DNA from: Lysobacter sp. yr284
Lineage (GTDB): Bacteria > Pseudomonadota > Gammaproteobacteria > Xanthomonadales > Xanthomonadaceae
Length of the DNA: 64,000 nt
Assembly: GCF_900107375.1 (NCBI RefSeq)
Contig: NZ_FNPT01000001.1
Coordinates: 1,116,001-1,180,000 of the forward strand
Reading direction: 5' to 3'
The notes beneath the pieces were generated by a model. It saw only the letters and a list, made by a program, of their open reading frames with translations, made no database searches and had not been told where the DNA came from. This document shows positions 26,526 to 36,051 of this stretch, in pieces; the stretch's first letter is position 1, and every line of letters begins with the position of its first letter. A program made the position numbers and the translations under genes.

Positions 26526-28598
26526 ATGAAAAATGGTCTGGGCAAGGTGGGCTGGGCGGCCCTCGCGGTACTCGGGGCGTTCTGCCTCGGCACGGTCGCG
26601 CTGCGGCGCGGCGAGCACATCAATGCGCTGTGGATCGTCACCGCCGCGGTGTCGATCTATCTGGTCGCGTACCGCTACTACTCGCTGTTCATCGCCGACA
26701 AGGTGATGCAGCTCGACCCGACCCGGGCCACGCCCGCGTTCGTCAACAACGACGGCCTGGACTACGTGCCGACCAACAAGCACGTCTTGTTCGGCCATCA
26801 CTTCGCCGCCATCGCCGGCGCCGGCCCGCTGGTCGGACCGGTACTCGCCGCGCAGATGGGCTACCTGCCCGGGCTGCTGTGGCTGATCGTCGGCGTGGTC
26901 GTGGCCGGCGCGGTGCAGGACTTCATGGTCCTGTTCGTCTCCAGCCGCCGCAACGGCCGCTCGCTCGGCGACCTGGTGCGCGAGGAGATGGGCCGCATCC
27001 CCGGCACCATCGCCCTGTTCGGCGCGTTCCTGATCATGATCATCATCCTCGCGGTGCTGGCGATGATCGTGGTCAAGGCGCTGGCGGAAAGCCCCTGGGG
27101 CATGTTCACCGTGATCGCGACCCTGCCCATCGCGGTGCTGATGGGCGTGTACATGCGCTACATCCGGCCCGGCAAGATCGGCGAGATATCGGTGGTCGGG
27201 CTGGTGCTGCTGTTGCTGGCGATCTGGTACGGCGGCAAGGTCGCCGCCGATCCGGTGTTGGGCCCGGCCTTCACCTTCACCGCCACCCAGATCACCTGGA
27301 TGCTGATCGGCTACGGTTTCGTCGCCGCGGTGCTGCCGGTGTGGCTGGTGCTGGCGCCGCGCGATTACCTGTCGACCTTCCTCAAGATCGGCACCATCGT
27401 CGGCCTCGCCATCGGCATCCTGATCGTGATGCCGGACCTGCGCATGCCGGCGCTGACCCAGTTCACCGACGGCAACGGCCCGGTGTGGAAGGGCGGGCTG
27501 TTCCCGTTCCTGTTCATCACCATCGCCTGCGGCGCGGTGTCGGGCTTCCACGCGCTGATCTCTTCGGGCACCACGCCCAAGCTGCTCGCCAACGAATCGC
27601 ATATGCGCTACATCGGTTACGGCGGCATGCTGATGGAATCCTTCGTCGCGATCATGGCGCTGGTGGCCGCCTCCGTGATCGACCCGGGCGTGTACTTCGC
27701 CATGAACAGCCCGGCCGCATTGGTCGGCAGCGACGTGCACGCGGTCGCGCAGACGATCAGCGGCTGGGGCTTCGCGGTGACGCCGGAGGTGTTGGAAGCC
27801 ACCGCCAAGGACATCGGCGAACACACCATCCTGGCCCGCGCCGGCGGCGCGCCGACGCTCGCGGTCGGCATCGCCCAGATCCTGCACAACGTGCTGCCGG
27901 GCGAGAACACGATGGCGTTCTGGTACCACTTCGCGATCCTGTTCGAAGCGCTGTTCATCCTCACCGCGGTCGACGCCGGCACCCGCGCCGGGCGCTTCAT
28001 GCTGCAGGACCTGCTCGGCAGCTTCGTGCCGGCGCTGCGCCGCACCGAGGCCTGGGGCCCGAACCTGATCGCCACCGGCGGCTGCGTGGCGCTGTGGGGC
28101 TACTTCCTCTACCAGGGCGTGGTCGATCCGCTCGGCGGCATCAACACCCTGTGGCCGCTGTTCGGCATCGCCAACCAGATGCTCGCCGGCATCGCGCTGA
28201 TGCTGTGCACGGTGGTGTTGTTCAAGATGAAGCGCGACCGCTACGCCTGGGTCACCATCGTGCCGACGATCTGGCTGCTGATCTGCACCACCGCCGCCGG
28301 CCTGATCAAGATCTTCGACTCCAACCCGGCGGTGGGCTTCCTCGCCCAGGCGCACAAGTACAGCGCCGCCATCGCCAAGGGCGAGGTCACCGCGCCGGCC
28401 AAGAGCCTGGAGCAAATGCACCAGATCATGGTCAACAGCTACGTCAACACCGGCCTGACCGCGTTGTTCCTGTTCGTGGTGTTCAGCGTGCTGGTGTATT
28501 CGCTCGGCGCGATCGCGAAGGCGCGGGCGAACCCGCAGCGCAGCGACCGCGAGTCGCCCTACGTGGCGCTCAAACCGCACGAAATGGGGAGCCTGTGA
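26526..28598 (+). CDS. cstA: Carbon starvation protein A (CstA family pyruvate/peptide transporter)
   Basis: This 690-residue protein has about 16-18 transmembrane helices through its length. Typical CstA stretches are present: YYSLFIADKVMQLD, NNDGLDYVPTNKHVLFGHHFAAIAGAGPL (read in parts), FHALISSGTTPK and TAVDAGTRAGRFMLQD. CstA/BtsT proteins import pyruvate or peptides under carbon starvation. A GGGAGG ribosome-binding site precedes the ATG at 26526. The stop overlaps the start of the small YbdD/YjiX-type gene, its standard partner, as TGATG. Confidence 0.93.
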   Translation: MKNGLGKVGWAALAVLGAFCLGTVALRRGEHINALWIVTAAVSIYLVAYRYYSLFIADKVMQLDPTRATPAFVNNDGLDYVPTNKHVLFGHHFAAIAGAGPLVGPVLAAQMGYLPGLLWLIVGVVVAGAVQDFMVLFVSSRRNGRSLGDLVREEMGRIPGTIALFGAFLIMIIILAVLAMIVVKALAESPWGMFTVIATLPIAVLMGVYMRYIRPGKIGEISVVGLVLLLLAIWYGGKVAADPVLGPAFTFTATQITWMLIGYGFVAAVLPVWLVLAPRDYLSTFLKIGTIVGLAIGILIVMPDLRMPALTQFTDGNGPVWKGGLFPFLFITIACGAVSGFHALISSGTTPKLLANESHMRYIGYGGMLMESFVAIMALVAASVIDPGVYFAMNSPAALVGSDVHAVAQTISGWGFAVTPEVLEATAKDIGEHTILARAGGAPTLAVGIAQILHNVLPGENTMAFWYHFAILFEALFILTAVDAGTRAGRFMLQDLLGSFVPALRRTEAWGPNLIATGGCVALWGYFLYQGVVDPLGGINTLWPLFGIANQMLAGIALMLCTVVLFKMKRDRYAWVTIVPTIWLLICTTAAGLIKIFDSNPAVGFLAQAHKYSAAIAKGEVTAPAKSLEQMHQIMVNSYVNTGLTALFLFVVFSVLVYSLGAIAKARANPQRSDRESPYVALKPHEMGSL

Positions 28599-28819
28599 TG
28601 GGCACCGCGCTGGTTCCGGTCGGCCAGTACCAGTCGTTCAAGCGCGCCTGGCGGCGCATCGTGCAGACCGCGCGGCTGTGCTGCGGGGTGCCGGATTACG
28701 ACAACTACGTCCGGCATCTCATGGAGAAGCATCCGGAGCGGCCGATTCCGGATTACGCGACGTTCTTCCGCCAACGCCAGGAAGCGCGTTATGGCGGCGG
28801 GCGGATCGGGTGTTGTTGA
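28598..28819 (+). CDS. YbdD/YjiX family small protein (DUF466)
   Basis: This 73-residue protein has the family pattern of a Trp-x6-ARLCCGVPDYDNYVRH core, HPERPIPDYATFFRQRQEARYG and a cysteine at the end. Members are encoded right after cstA or btsT and appear to be needed for their transport activity. The ATG shares its A with the cstA stop, so translation is coupled. Confidence 0.92.
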   Translation: MGTALVPVGQYQSFKRAWRRIVQTARLCCGVPDYDNYVRHLMEKHPERPIPDYATFFRQRQEARYGGGRIGCC

Positions 28820-28840
28820 AGCGCTGAATGCGCGAGAAAG

Positions 28841-28869
28841 AAAAAGGCCGCCTACGGGCGGCCTTTTTC
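28841..28869 (+). terminator. Rho-independent terminator of cstA-ybdD
   Basis: AAAGGCCGCC-TACG-GGCGGCCTTTTTC is a strong stem with an A-tract before and a T-tract after it, 22 bases past the stop of the small gene. Confidence 0.9.
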
Positions 28870-28977
28870 GTATGCGGATTCGCCACGCCCTCTCCCCTCG
28901 TCGTTCCCGCGAACGCGGGAATGACGGCGGGTGGGTACGCGGCAACCCACGGACCGGCGCGGCCTCGCGATCCTCCT

Positions 28978-29048
28978 GTAGGAGCGGCGCGAGCCGCGAC
29001 CGCGACACCGCAGATACGACGCAACCGCGGTATCCCGGTCGCGACGCC
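28978..29048. repeat. GTAG-type REP, partial pair
   Basis: A canonical GTAGGAGCGGCGCGAGCCGC arm starts at 28978. The opposite arm is cut short: only ggtcgcg remains near 29037 before the stop of the next gene. The downstream part may have been lost or overwritten at the end of that gene. Confidence 0.7.
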
Positions 29049-29049
29049 G

Positions 29050-29724
29050 CTATCCGCACTCCCACCGCGGAACCACCGCGAAACGCGGGGACTCGAACGC
29101 CGGATAGACCGACAAAGCCCGCGCGGCGACGTCCTCGTCGATCATGCCGGTGGAATCGTCCGCCACCGGCCCCGCGGCTGCGGCCAGCGAGCGCAGCGCT
29201 TGCGCCGGCGCGTCGGATAAATAGGAAGCGGCCGCCTGCAGATTGGCCAGCACGCACTCGCGCGCCTGCATCGGGGAAAAATCGTCCAGCAGATGCTCGA
29301 AGTCGAGCGCGCTTTCCACCAGCCGGGCGAACACGAATTGCTCGAAGCCGGCCGCGTCCATCGCGCTGTCGCCGCGGTCGTGCCAGACCATGCCGGCCCC
29401 GGCCGCCTCGCCCGTGGCGGTGCGCATCAGGCAATAGGCGTCGCCGGCGCCGGAGATCGCGAACGGCAGGAACGCGCGGCCGTCCTGGAAACGCGGATCG
29501 AGCCATTCCTCGGCGATCTGCCGCGCCCGCTCGGGGCCGATCCATTCCAGGTCGTAGACGCAGGACAGCAGCGGCCGCGCGCGCAGCGTGTACTCGAACC
29601 AGTTCGCCTGCCAGTCCTCCCGGCTCGATCCGTAGCGCGTGCGGCCATCGGCCAGCAACCGCTCCAGCATCGGCGGCAGGGCGATGCCGCAGTGCGCGGC
29701 CAGGGATTGGAATGTCGCGGTCAT
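29050..29724 (-). CDS. SMI1/KNR4-like (SUKH) protein
   Basis: This 224-residue soluble protein starts with FQSLAAHCGIALPPMLERLL, and mid-protein has FLPFAISGAGDAYCLM followed by MVWHD. This order (helix, then Pro-rich loop, then F-a-x-x-G-x-G-D-x-y strand) is the pattern of SMI1/KNR4 (SUKH) domains, often used as immunity proteins against polymorphic toxins or as stand-alone binding proteins. No toxin gene adjoins. No signal peptide, so cytoplasmic. The family call is by pattern only. Confidence 0.55.
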   Translation of the reverse strand: MTATFQSLAAHCGIALPPMLERLLADGRTRYGSSREDWQANWFEYTLRARPLLSCVYDLEWIGPERARQIAEEWLDPRFQDGRAFLPFAISGAGDAYCLMRTATGEAAGAGMVWHDRGDSAMDAAGFEQFVFARLVESALDFEHLLDDFSPMQARECVLANLQAAASYLSDAPAQALRSLAAAAGPVADDSTGMIDEDVAARALSVYPAFESPRFAVVPRWECG

Positions 29725-29769
29725 CAGAGCCTTTATCTTGCCGACGCGCGGACGCCGCGCGATCTATCT

Positions 29770-29852
29770 GTAGGAGCGGCGCAAGCCGCGACCGCACAAT
29801 CTCGCTTAAGTCGCATGTGAGGTTACGCGGTCGCGGCTTGCGCCGCTCCTAC
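29770..29852. repeat. GTAG-type REP palindrome pair
   Basis: The left arm GTAGGAGCGGCGCAAGCCGC starts at 29770 and the exact inverse ends at 29852 (ggtcgcggcttgcgccgctc, ctac). It lies between two minus-strand genes, only 8 bases from the DUF819 stop, and could act on the 3' end of that transcript. Confidence 0.85.
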
Positions 29853-29860
29853 AGGAGACA

Positions 29861-31120
29861 TCAAGCCGGCGTATCGCCGGCGATGGAACGCAAGGTGATG
29901 CCGACAAGATAGGCCAGCCCGGTGCCGGTGGCGTAGCCCAGCGTGCCCAGCAACGCGCCCACCGGCGCCAGCGAGGGATGGAACGCCGAGGCCACCACCG
30001 GCGCCGAAGCCGGCCCGCCGATGTTGCTCTGCGAGCCGATCGCGAAATAGAACAGCGGCACCTTGAGCAAGCGGCCGACGCCCCACAGGATCGCGATGTG
30101 CACCACGATCCACATCAGGCCCAGCGCGAACAGCCACGGCTTGTCGAGCAGCGCCAGGATGTCCATCTGCAAGCCGATGCAGGCGATCAGGAAGTACAGC
30201 AACAGGCTGCCGATCTTCGATGCGCCGGCGCCTTCGAGCTGGCGCGCGCGGGTGAAGCTCAGGCCCAGGCCGGCGAAGGTGGACACCGCGACCACCCAGA
30301 AGAACGGCTCGTGCAGGCTCACCGTGCGCGCCCACGACACGTTGGCGCCGAACCAGGCCGACAGCGGCGTGGCGATGGCATGGGCCAGGCCGACCACGCC
30401 GAAGGCGATGCCGACGATCATCGCCAGGTCGGCCAGGGTCGGCACGCGTTCGTGCTGGGCGCGGAAGTCCTCGATCCGGCGCTTGAGTTCCTCGATGCCG
30501 CTGACGTCGGCGCCGCTGCGTGCGTCGATGGCCTGGGCGCGGCTGGCCAGGAAGATCAGCGCCGCCATCCATACATAACCCACGCCGACGTCGACCACGG
30601 CGAACTGGCCGAAGGTGGTCGCGTCGACCTGGAAGATCTCCTTCATCGCCAGCATGTTGGCGCCGCCGCCGATCCAGCTGCCGGCCAGCGCCGCCATGCC
30701 GCCCCAGGTGTCGCCGGCGACCGTTTCCGGATGCAGCGCGCGCATGGCCACGAACGCGACGATGGCGCCGAAGGCGACGCTCAGCGAGGACACCGCGTAC
30801 ATGATGAGCAGCTTGGGCCCGAGCTTGAGCACGCCCTTGAGGTCGATGGTCAGCGTCAGCAGCACCAGCGCGGCCGGCAGCAGCACGCGGCTGGCGACCG
30901 GGTTGTAGAGCTTGGTGTTGTTGCCGTCGACCAGGCCGACGGTGTTGTAGATGCCGGGGATGAAGTAGCACAGCAGCAGCGCCGGGACGAAGGTGTAGAA
31001 CTTCTTCCAGAAGCCGGTCTGCTGCGAGGAGCTCCAGAACACCAGGCCGAGGGTGGTGGCGATCAGGCCGAGGACGACGATGTCGTTGCTGATGAGCGCC
31101 GCGCGGGCGGTGTCGGGCAT
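29861..31120 (-). CDS. DUF819 family membrane protein
   Basis: This 419-residue integral membrane protein has about ten or eleven hydrophobic helices and a cytoplasmic loop with charged residues near 210-240 (IEELKRRIEDFRAQHER). GGMAALAGSWIGGGANMLAMKE in the middle and IGSQSNIGGPASAPVVASAF near the end are glycine-rich repeated half-motifs, as in transporters of the DUF819/YjcL type with two related halves. The substrate is not known. The start follows AGGGGAAG. It stands alone between REP pairs. Confidence 0.82.
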   Translation of the reverse strand: MPDTARAALISNDIVVLGLIATTLGLVFWSSSQQTGFWKKFYTFVPALLLCYFIPGIYNTVGLVDGNNTKLYNPVASRVLLPAALVLLTLTIDLKGVLKLGPKLLIMYAVSSLSVAFGAIVAFVAMRALHPETVAGDTWGGMAALAGSWIGGGANMLAMKEIFQVDATTFGQFAVVDVGVGYVWMAALIFLASRAQAIDARSGADVSGIEELKRRIEDFRAQHERVPTLADLAMIVGIAFGVVGLAHAIATPLSAWFGANVSWARTVSLHEPFFWVVAVSTFAGLGLSFTRARQLEGAGASKIGSLLLYFLIACIGLQMDILALLDKPWLFALGLMWIVVHIAILWGVGRLLKVPLFYFAIGSQSNIGGPASAPVVASAFHPSLAPVGALLGTLGYATGTGLAYLVGITLRSIAGDTPA

Positions 31121-31233
31121 GCGGGCTTCCCCTGGCTAAGGCGACTCCGCTTTTACTTCGGATCGGCCCCGACGGGCAAGGCCCGGTGGTGGCGCGACGC
31201 GAGTTCAGGTGGCGCGATGCGGCCGCAGCCGCT

Positions 31234-31316
31234 GTAGGAGCGACGCAAGTCGCGACCGCGACACCGCACATACGACGCAGGCGAGGTATCGCGGTCGCGG
31301 CTCGCGCCGCTCCTAC
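31234..31316. repeat. GTAG-type REP pair with altered stem
   Basis: The left arm GTAGGAGCGACGCAAGTCGC at 31234 keeps a perfect stem although both stem halves differ from the usual form (GCGGC/GCCGC became GCGAC/GTCGC). The right arm, ending at 31316, keeps the usual sequence with a gcgag loop. Confidence 0.82.
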
Positions 31317-31347
31317 AGTCGTAGACGGGCCGACGCGGCTATCGGAT

Positions 31348-31385
31348 ACAAACAAAAACAAGAAGGCCGCCCGGAGGCGGCCTTC
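31348..31385 (-). terminator. Rho-independent terminator of the S9 peptidase gene
   Basis: Read on the minus strand, GAAGGCCGCC-TCCG-GGCGGCCTTC is followed by TTGTTTTTGTTTG. It lies just past the stop of the peptidase gene. Confidence 0.88.
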
Positions 31386-31408
31386 GCGCACACCAGAACC
31401 CGCGTCGC

Positions 31409-33490
31409 TTACTGGCCGATATGCTGCTTCAGCCAGCCGTTGACCGTGTCGTGCCACAGCACGCTGTTCTGCGGCTTGAGCACCCAGTGGTTCTCGTCCG
31501 GGAAGTACAGGAACTTGGACTCGATGCCCTGGCGCTGCAGCGCGGTGAACACGCCGATGCCCTGCTCGACCGGGATGCGGAAGTCCTGCTGGCCGTGGAT
31601 GACCAGCATCGGCACCTTCCAGTCCTTGACGTGGTTGACCGGGTTGAACTTCTCGTACGCGGCCGGCTTCTCGAACGGCGTGCCGCCCTGCTCCCACTCG
31701 GTGAACCACAGCTCTTCGGTGGCGTAGCCCATCATGCGCTGGTCGAACACGCCGTCGTGGCTGACCAGGCACTTCCACGGCTGCTGCCAGTTGCCGGCGA
31801 TCCAGTTGACCATGAAGCCGCCGTACGACGCGCCCAGCGCGCAGGCCTTGTCGCCGTCGAGGAAGGAATACTTCTTCTGCGCCGCGGCCCAGCCCTTCTG
31901 CAGGTCTTCCAGCGGGCGGTCGCCCCAGTGCTGGCTGATCGCGTCGGTGAAGGCCTGGCCGTAGCCGGTGGAGCCGTGGAAGTCGATCATCACCACCGCG
32001 TAGCCCTGGCCGGCGTAGGTCTGCGGGTTCCAGCGGTAGCTCCAGCCGTTGCCGAAGCTGCCCTGCGGGCCGCCGTGGATCAGGAACGCGACCGGGTACT
32101 TCTTGCCTTCCTGGTAGTTCCACGGCTTGACCACGTAGCCGTACACGCTGTCGCCGTTCCAGCCCTTGAACTCGAACTGCTCGAAATCGCCGAACTGGGT
32201 GTTGCCCAGGATGTCCGACGCGCTCGGGGTGATCGCGCGCTCCGGCGCGCCGTCGAGGCCGCCGACGAAGATCTGGTCGCCGCTCTTGAGCGTGTTGCGG
32301 GTGAAGGCGAAGGTCTTGCCGGCCAGCGTCGGCGAATTGACCGTGCCGTCGGCGATCAGGCGGGTGGCCTTGCCGCTGGCGATGTCGACGCCGAACAACG
32401 GCTGCTGGCCGAGGTCTTCGGTGGTGGTGTAGATGGTCTTGCCGTCGGCCGACAGCACGATGTTGGAGGCCGAGCGGTCCCACTGCGGCGCGATCTCGCG
32501 CGCCTTGCCGCTGGCCAGGTCGAGTTCCATCAGCGCGTAGCGGTCGGCTTCGAAGCCGGGGCGCTTCATCGCGCGGTAGTACAGGGTCTTGCCGTCGGCG
32601 CTGAAGGTCGCGCCGGTGTCCCAGGCGGGGTTCGAGGCGGTCAGGTTCTTGGCGGCGCCGCCGTCGGCGCCGACCAGGTACAGGTCGAAGTTGGTCGACC
32701 ACGGTTCCTTGGCGTCGGCCTTGCGCGCGCTGAACACCAGCGACTGGCCGTCGGGCGACCAGGTGTACTCGCTGCTGTCGCCGAACGGGCGCGAAGGCAC
32801 ATCGCCGATCACTTCACCGCTGACCAGCTTGGCGCTCGCCGCGGTCTTGCCGGCCGCCGGCAGGTCGGTCACGAACAGGCGGTTGAGGCGGCCGTCGTTC
32901 CACGCGTCCCAGTGGCGGATGAACATGCGGTCGAACACCTTGCCCGAGGCCTTGCTCTTCTCGGCCGCGTCGAGCTTCTTCTTGCTGCAGGCCAGGTCGG
33001 CCGCGCAATCGGGATAGGCCTCGGCGTTGAAGGCGATGCGCTTGCCGTCGGGCGAGAGCTGGAAGCCGCCGACGTCGCCGTCGAACGCGGTCACCTGCTT
33101 CGGCACGCCGCCGCTCAGCGGCAGCGAGTACAGCTGCGAGCTGCCGCCCTTGCTGCTGAGGAAGTACACGGTCTTGCCGTCGGGCGAAAACGCCGGCGAA
33201 TTGACGCTCCAGCCGTCCGGGGTCAGGCGCTTGGGCGGGGCGGCGTCGCGCGCGAACAGGTCCTCGATCCACAGCGAGGTGGCGGACTTGTTGGCGGCGA
33301 AGTCGACCGTGCGCTTGGCGAACACCAACTGGCGGCCGTCGGGCGACAGGGTCGGCGAGGAATAGCGGTCCATGCTCGCCAGGTCGCGGATCTGCAGGCC
33401 CTGCGGCGCGGGCGGCGTGAGCGAGAAAGCCGGCGCGGATGCGCAGGCCAGCGACAGGGCCAGCGGCAGGAGGGCGTGGCGTGGCGTCAT
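31409..33490 (-). CDS. Secreted S9 (prolyl oligopeptidase family) peptidase
   Basis: This 693-residue protein starts with a signal peptide (LLPLALSLACASAPAFS). A beta-propeller of TolB/WD-like repeats follows (about residues 35-400; SPDGRQLVFAKR, SPDGKTVYFLSS, SPDGQSLVFSAR). The C-terminal alpha/beta-hydrolase (about 430-693) has the nucleophile Ser in GASYGGFM, Asp in HGQQDFRIP and His in PDENHWV. Such enzymes cut short peptides, often as dipeptidyl or acylaminoacyl peptidases, in the periplasm. An OPT transporter gene on the same strand (upstream) and a divergent POT transporter gene suggest peptide scavenging. Confidence 0.92.
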   Translation of the reverse strand: MTPRHALLPLALSLACASAPAFSLTPPAPQGLQIRDLASMDRYSSPTLSPDGRQLVFAKRTVDFAANKSATSLWIEDLFARDAAPPKRLTPDGWSVNSPAFSPDGKTVYFLSSKGGSSQLYSLPLSGGVPKQVTAFDGDVGGFQLSPDGKRIAFNAEAYPDCAADLACSKKKLDAAEKSKASGKVFDRMFIRHWDAWNDGRLNRLFVTDLPAAGKTAASAKLVSGEVIGDVPSRPFGDSSEYTWSPDGQSLVFSARKADAKEPWSTNFDLYLVGADGGAAKNLTASNPAWDTGATFSADGKTLYYRAMKRPGFEADRYALMELDLASGKAREIAPQWDRSASNIVLSADGKTIYTTTEDLGQQPLFGVDIASGKATRLIADGTVNSPTLAGKTFAFTRNTLKSGDQIFVGGLDGAPERAITPSASDILGNTQFGDFEQFEFKGWNGDSVYGYVVKPWNYQEGKKYPVAFLIHGGPQGSFGNGWSYRWNPQTYAGQGYAVVMIDFHGSTGYGQAFTDAISQHWGDRPLEDLQKGWAAAQKKYSFLDGDKACALGASYGGFMVNWIAGNWQQPWKCLVSHDGVFDQRMMGYATEELWFTEWEQGGTPFEKPAAYEKFNPVNHVKDWKVPMLVIHGQQDFRIPVEQGIGVFTALQRQGIESKFLYFPDENHWVLKPQNSVLWHDTVNGWLKQHIGQ

Positions 33491-33623
33491 GGCGAACCTC
33501 TGAACGTTGAGCGGTGAGCGATGCGGGGAAGCGGCGGCGCGAAGCGCGGCCGCACTTGCGGGGAAGATCGGCGGGACCGAATGCGCGACGGCCCGGCATC
33601 GCTGCCGGGCCGTCGCCGGCGGA

Positions 33624-35582
33624 TCAGTCGTGCGCGGCCGCGGCCGGCGTGGTCGCGTTCTTGCTGCTGCGGTAGAACAGCCACACCACCGCCGCCAGCA
33701 CCGCCAGGCCGACCAGCGGGCCGAAGTGGAACGCCTCCGGCAGCGCCAGCACGTTGCGGTTGCTGGTGATCACGATCGGGAAGGCGATGGCGATGCCCAT
33801 CAGCGCCTCGCCGGTGATCAGGCCGGCGGCGAACAGGGTGCCCGGACGGTGCACGCGGTCGCTTTCCTCTTCGCTGCTGTTCGCGGTCAGGCCGCGACGG
33901 CGGCCGACGATGTGCGAGAGCAGGCCGCCGAGGAAGATCGGCACCATCAGCTCCAGCGGCAGGTAGATGCCGATCGCCGCGGCCAGCACCGGCACGCGGA
34001 ACTTGGCCTGGCGCGACTTCAGCCATTCGTCGAAGGCGATGATGATCGCGCCGATGCCTGCGCCGATGCCGATCATCGTCCACGGCAGTTCGCCGCCGAA
34101 CAGGCCCTTGGCGACCGAAGCCATCAGCGTGGCCTGCGGCGCCGCCAGCGAGTTGGGATGCTCCGGCGTCGGCGCGCCGATGCCGTAGGCGGCGGCCAGC
34201 AGGTTCAGCACCGGCGCCATGATCAGCGCGCACGAGAACGCGCCGATGCCGAGCATCAGCTGCTGCTTCCACGGCGTGGCGCCGACGATGTAGCCGGCCT
34301 TGAGGTCCTGCAGGTTGTCGCCGCCGACCGCCGCGGCGCAGCACACCACCGCGCCGATCATGATCGCGGCGACCGCGCCGATCGGCGAGTCGCGGCCCAG
34401 CATCAGCACCAGCACCGCCGAGGCGAACAGGATGGTGGAGATGGTGATGCCCGAGACCGGGTTGTTGGACGAACCGATCAGGCCGGCCAGGTACGCCGAC
34501 ACCGACACGAACAGGAAGCCGGCGACGATCATGATGATGGTCATCGGCACGCTGACGAACCAGTTGCCGACGATGGCCTGATACAGCAGCAGCAGCGGCA
34601 GCACGAAGCCGACCAGGGCCACCAGCATCCACTTCATCGGCAGGTCGCGGTCGGTCTCGGCGACTTCGCCGACCGCCGCGCTCTTGCGCGCCGCGGCCAG
34701 GCCGCTCTTGACCCCCGACAGCAGCGACTTGCGCAGCGAGAACAACGTCCACACGCCGCCGATCAGCATGGTGCCGACGCCGAGGTAACGCACCTTGGCC
34801 GACCAGATCGCGCCGCCGATGTCGGCCGCGCTGCCGCCGGCGATCTTCGCCGCCAGCGCCGGATCGGAGTCGAGGAAGAACATGTGGTAGATCGGGATCG
34901 CGAACTGCCACGACAGGATCGAGCCGGACACCACCACGATGCCGACGTTGAGGCCGACGATGTAGCCCACGCCGATCAGCGCCGGCGACAGGTTGGTGCC
35001 CATGTAGCCCAGGTACTTGCCCATGAAACCCGAGACCACGGCGTTGTCCGGGATCAGCTTCATGCCGCTTTCGGCCGCGAGCTTGAGCAAGGCGCCGATG
35101 GCGCCGGCCAGGCCGAGGATCTTCATGCCCGGGCCCGGGTTCTCGCCGGCCTTGAGCACTTCCGCGGCGGCCTTGCCTTCGGGGAAGGGCAGCGGGTCTT
35201 CGACGATCATCGAGCGCCGCAGCGGCACCGAGAACAGCACGCCGAGCAGGCCGCCGAGGCCGGCGATGGCGAGCACCCACGAGTAACGGAAGTCCTGCCA
35301 GTAGCCCAGGATCACCAGCGCCGGAATGGTGAAGATCACGCCCGCGGCGATCGACGAACCGGCCGAGGCGCCGGTCTGGACGATGTTGTTCTCCAGGATG
35401 GTGCCGCCGCCGAGCAGGCGCAGCACGGCCATGGAGATCACCGCGGCCGGGATCGCGGTGGCGATGGTCAGGCCGGCGAACAGGCCCAGGTAAGCGTTGG
35501 CGGCGGCCAGGATCACCGCCAGGAAGACGGAGAGCAGGACGGCGCGGAAGGTCAATTGGGGCTGCTTGGCGGGTGAGGCCAT
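33624..35582 (-). CDS. OPT family oligopeptide transporter
   Basis: This 652-residue membrane protein has about 15-16 helices and OPT-type stretches: NAYLGLFAGLTIATAIPAAV near residue 30, ENNIVQTGASAGSSIAAG near 65 and GGDNLQDLKAGYIVGATPW in the second half. OPT proteins import oligopeptides or metal-peptide chelates. I used the ATG at 35582, which has GGAG 6 bases upstream; another ATG four codons earlier (35594, METP) is possible. It lies 133 bases upstream of the secreted S9 peptidase gene on the same strand, so the two may be co-transcribed. Confidence 0.9.
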   Translation of the reverse strand: MASPAKQPQLTFRAVLLSVFLAVILAAANAYLGLFAGLTIATAIPAAVISMAVLRLLGGGTILENNIVQTGASAGSSIAAGVIFTIPALVILGYWQDFRYSWVLAIAGLGGLLGVLFSVPLRRSMIVEDPLPFPEGKAAAEVLKAGENPGPGMKILGLAGAIGALLKLAAESGMKLIPDNAVVSGFMGKYLGYMGTNLSPALIGVGYIVGLNVGIVVVSGSILSWQFAIPIYHMFFLDSDPALAAKIAGGSAADIGGAIWSAKVRYLGVGTMLIGGVWTLFSLRKSLLSGVKSGLAAARKSAAVGEVAETDRDLPMKWMLVALVGFVLPLLLLYQAIVGNWFVSVPMTIIMIVAGFLFVSVSAYLAGLIGSSNNPVSGITISTILFASAVLVLMLGRDSPIGAVAAIMIGAVVCCAAAVGGDNLQDLKAGYIVGATPWKQQLMLGIGAFSCALIMAPVLNLLAAAYGIGAPTPEHPNSLAAPQATLMASVAKGLFGGELPWTMIGIGAGIGAIIIAFDEWLKSRQAKFRVPVLAAAIGIYLPLELMVPIFLGGLLSHIVGRRRGLTANSSEEESDRVHRPGTLFAAGLITGEALMGIAIAFPIVITSNRNVLALPEAFHFGPLVGLAVLAAVVWLFYRSSKNATTPAAAAHD

Positions 35583-36051
35583 CGGCGTCTCCATCGCGGG
35601 TGGGCGGGCGGTGCGGCGGTGTATGCGAACGCTCGTCCGGCGGGCCGGCAGCGGGGCAATCCGCCGATGATCGCATCCGCCGCGCCCGCCTGTAAAAGTG
35701 CAGTGCGGCAAAAAGCGGGATTGGGCAAAAGCCCGCGCGATAGCATGAACAGGCGGATTTTTCCGGGGTTGCGCGGGAAAACCGCCGAACGCACGGCCGC
35801 CGGGACGGCTTTTGTGGGAGCAGCTTGAGCCCCGACGCTGTTGTTTCGGCCGGGAACGAGCCCTGCCGGCGAGCGCAGCCGAAAGCGTCGCGGCTCAAGC
35901 CCCTCCCACAAAAGCTCGTCCGCAAAGCCCCGCAGTGCCGGCATGAAGCCCGCGCGAATGCGGCCGGCCCGGCAAAACCGCCCTGCCCTGGCCCCGGCCG
36001 CCGCGGCCTATACTCCGCCTCTTCGCGCCCACCGCCGACCGGAATCCGCTA
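35583..36051. promoter_or_regulatory. Divergent promoter region, OPT and POT transporters
   Basis: This 469-base gap lies between two peptide transporter genes transcribed apart. It holds a REP pair (35814-35909) and no gene. TATACT at 36008-36013, 38 bases before the POT start, could be a -10 box for that gene; no good -35 is seen. Confidence 0.35.
35814..35909. repeat. GTGG-type REP pair, imperfect
   Basis: The left arm is GTGGGAGCAGCTTGAGCCCC-GACGC (35814-35838) and the inverse right arm (35885-35909) reads gcgtcgcggctcaagcccct followed by cccac. Both contain the family head GTGGGAG, but each has one or two stem mismatches, so this is an older or decaying copy. Confidence 0.75.
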
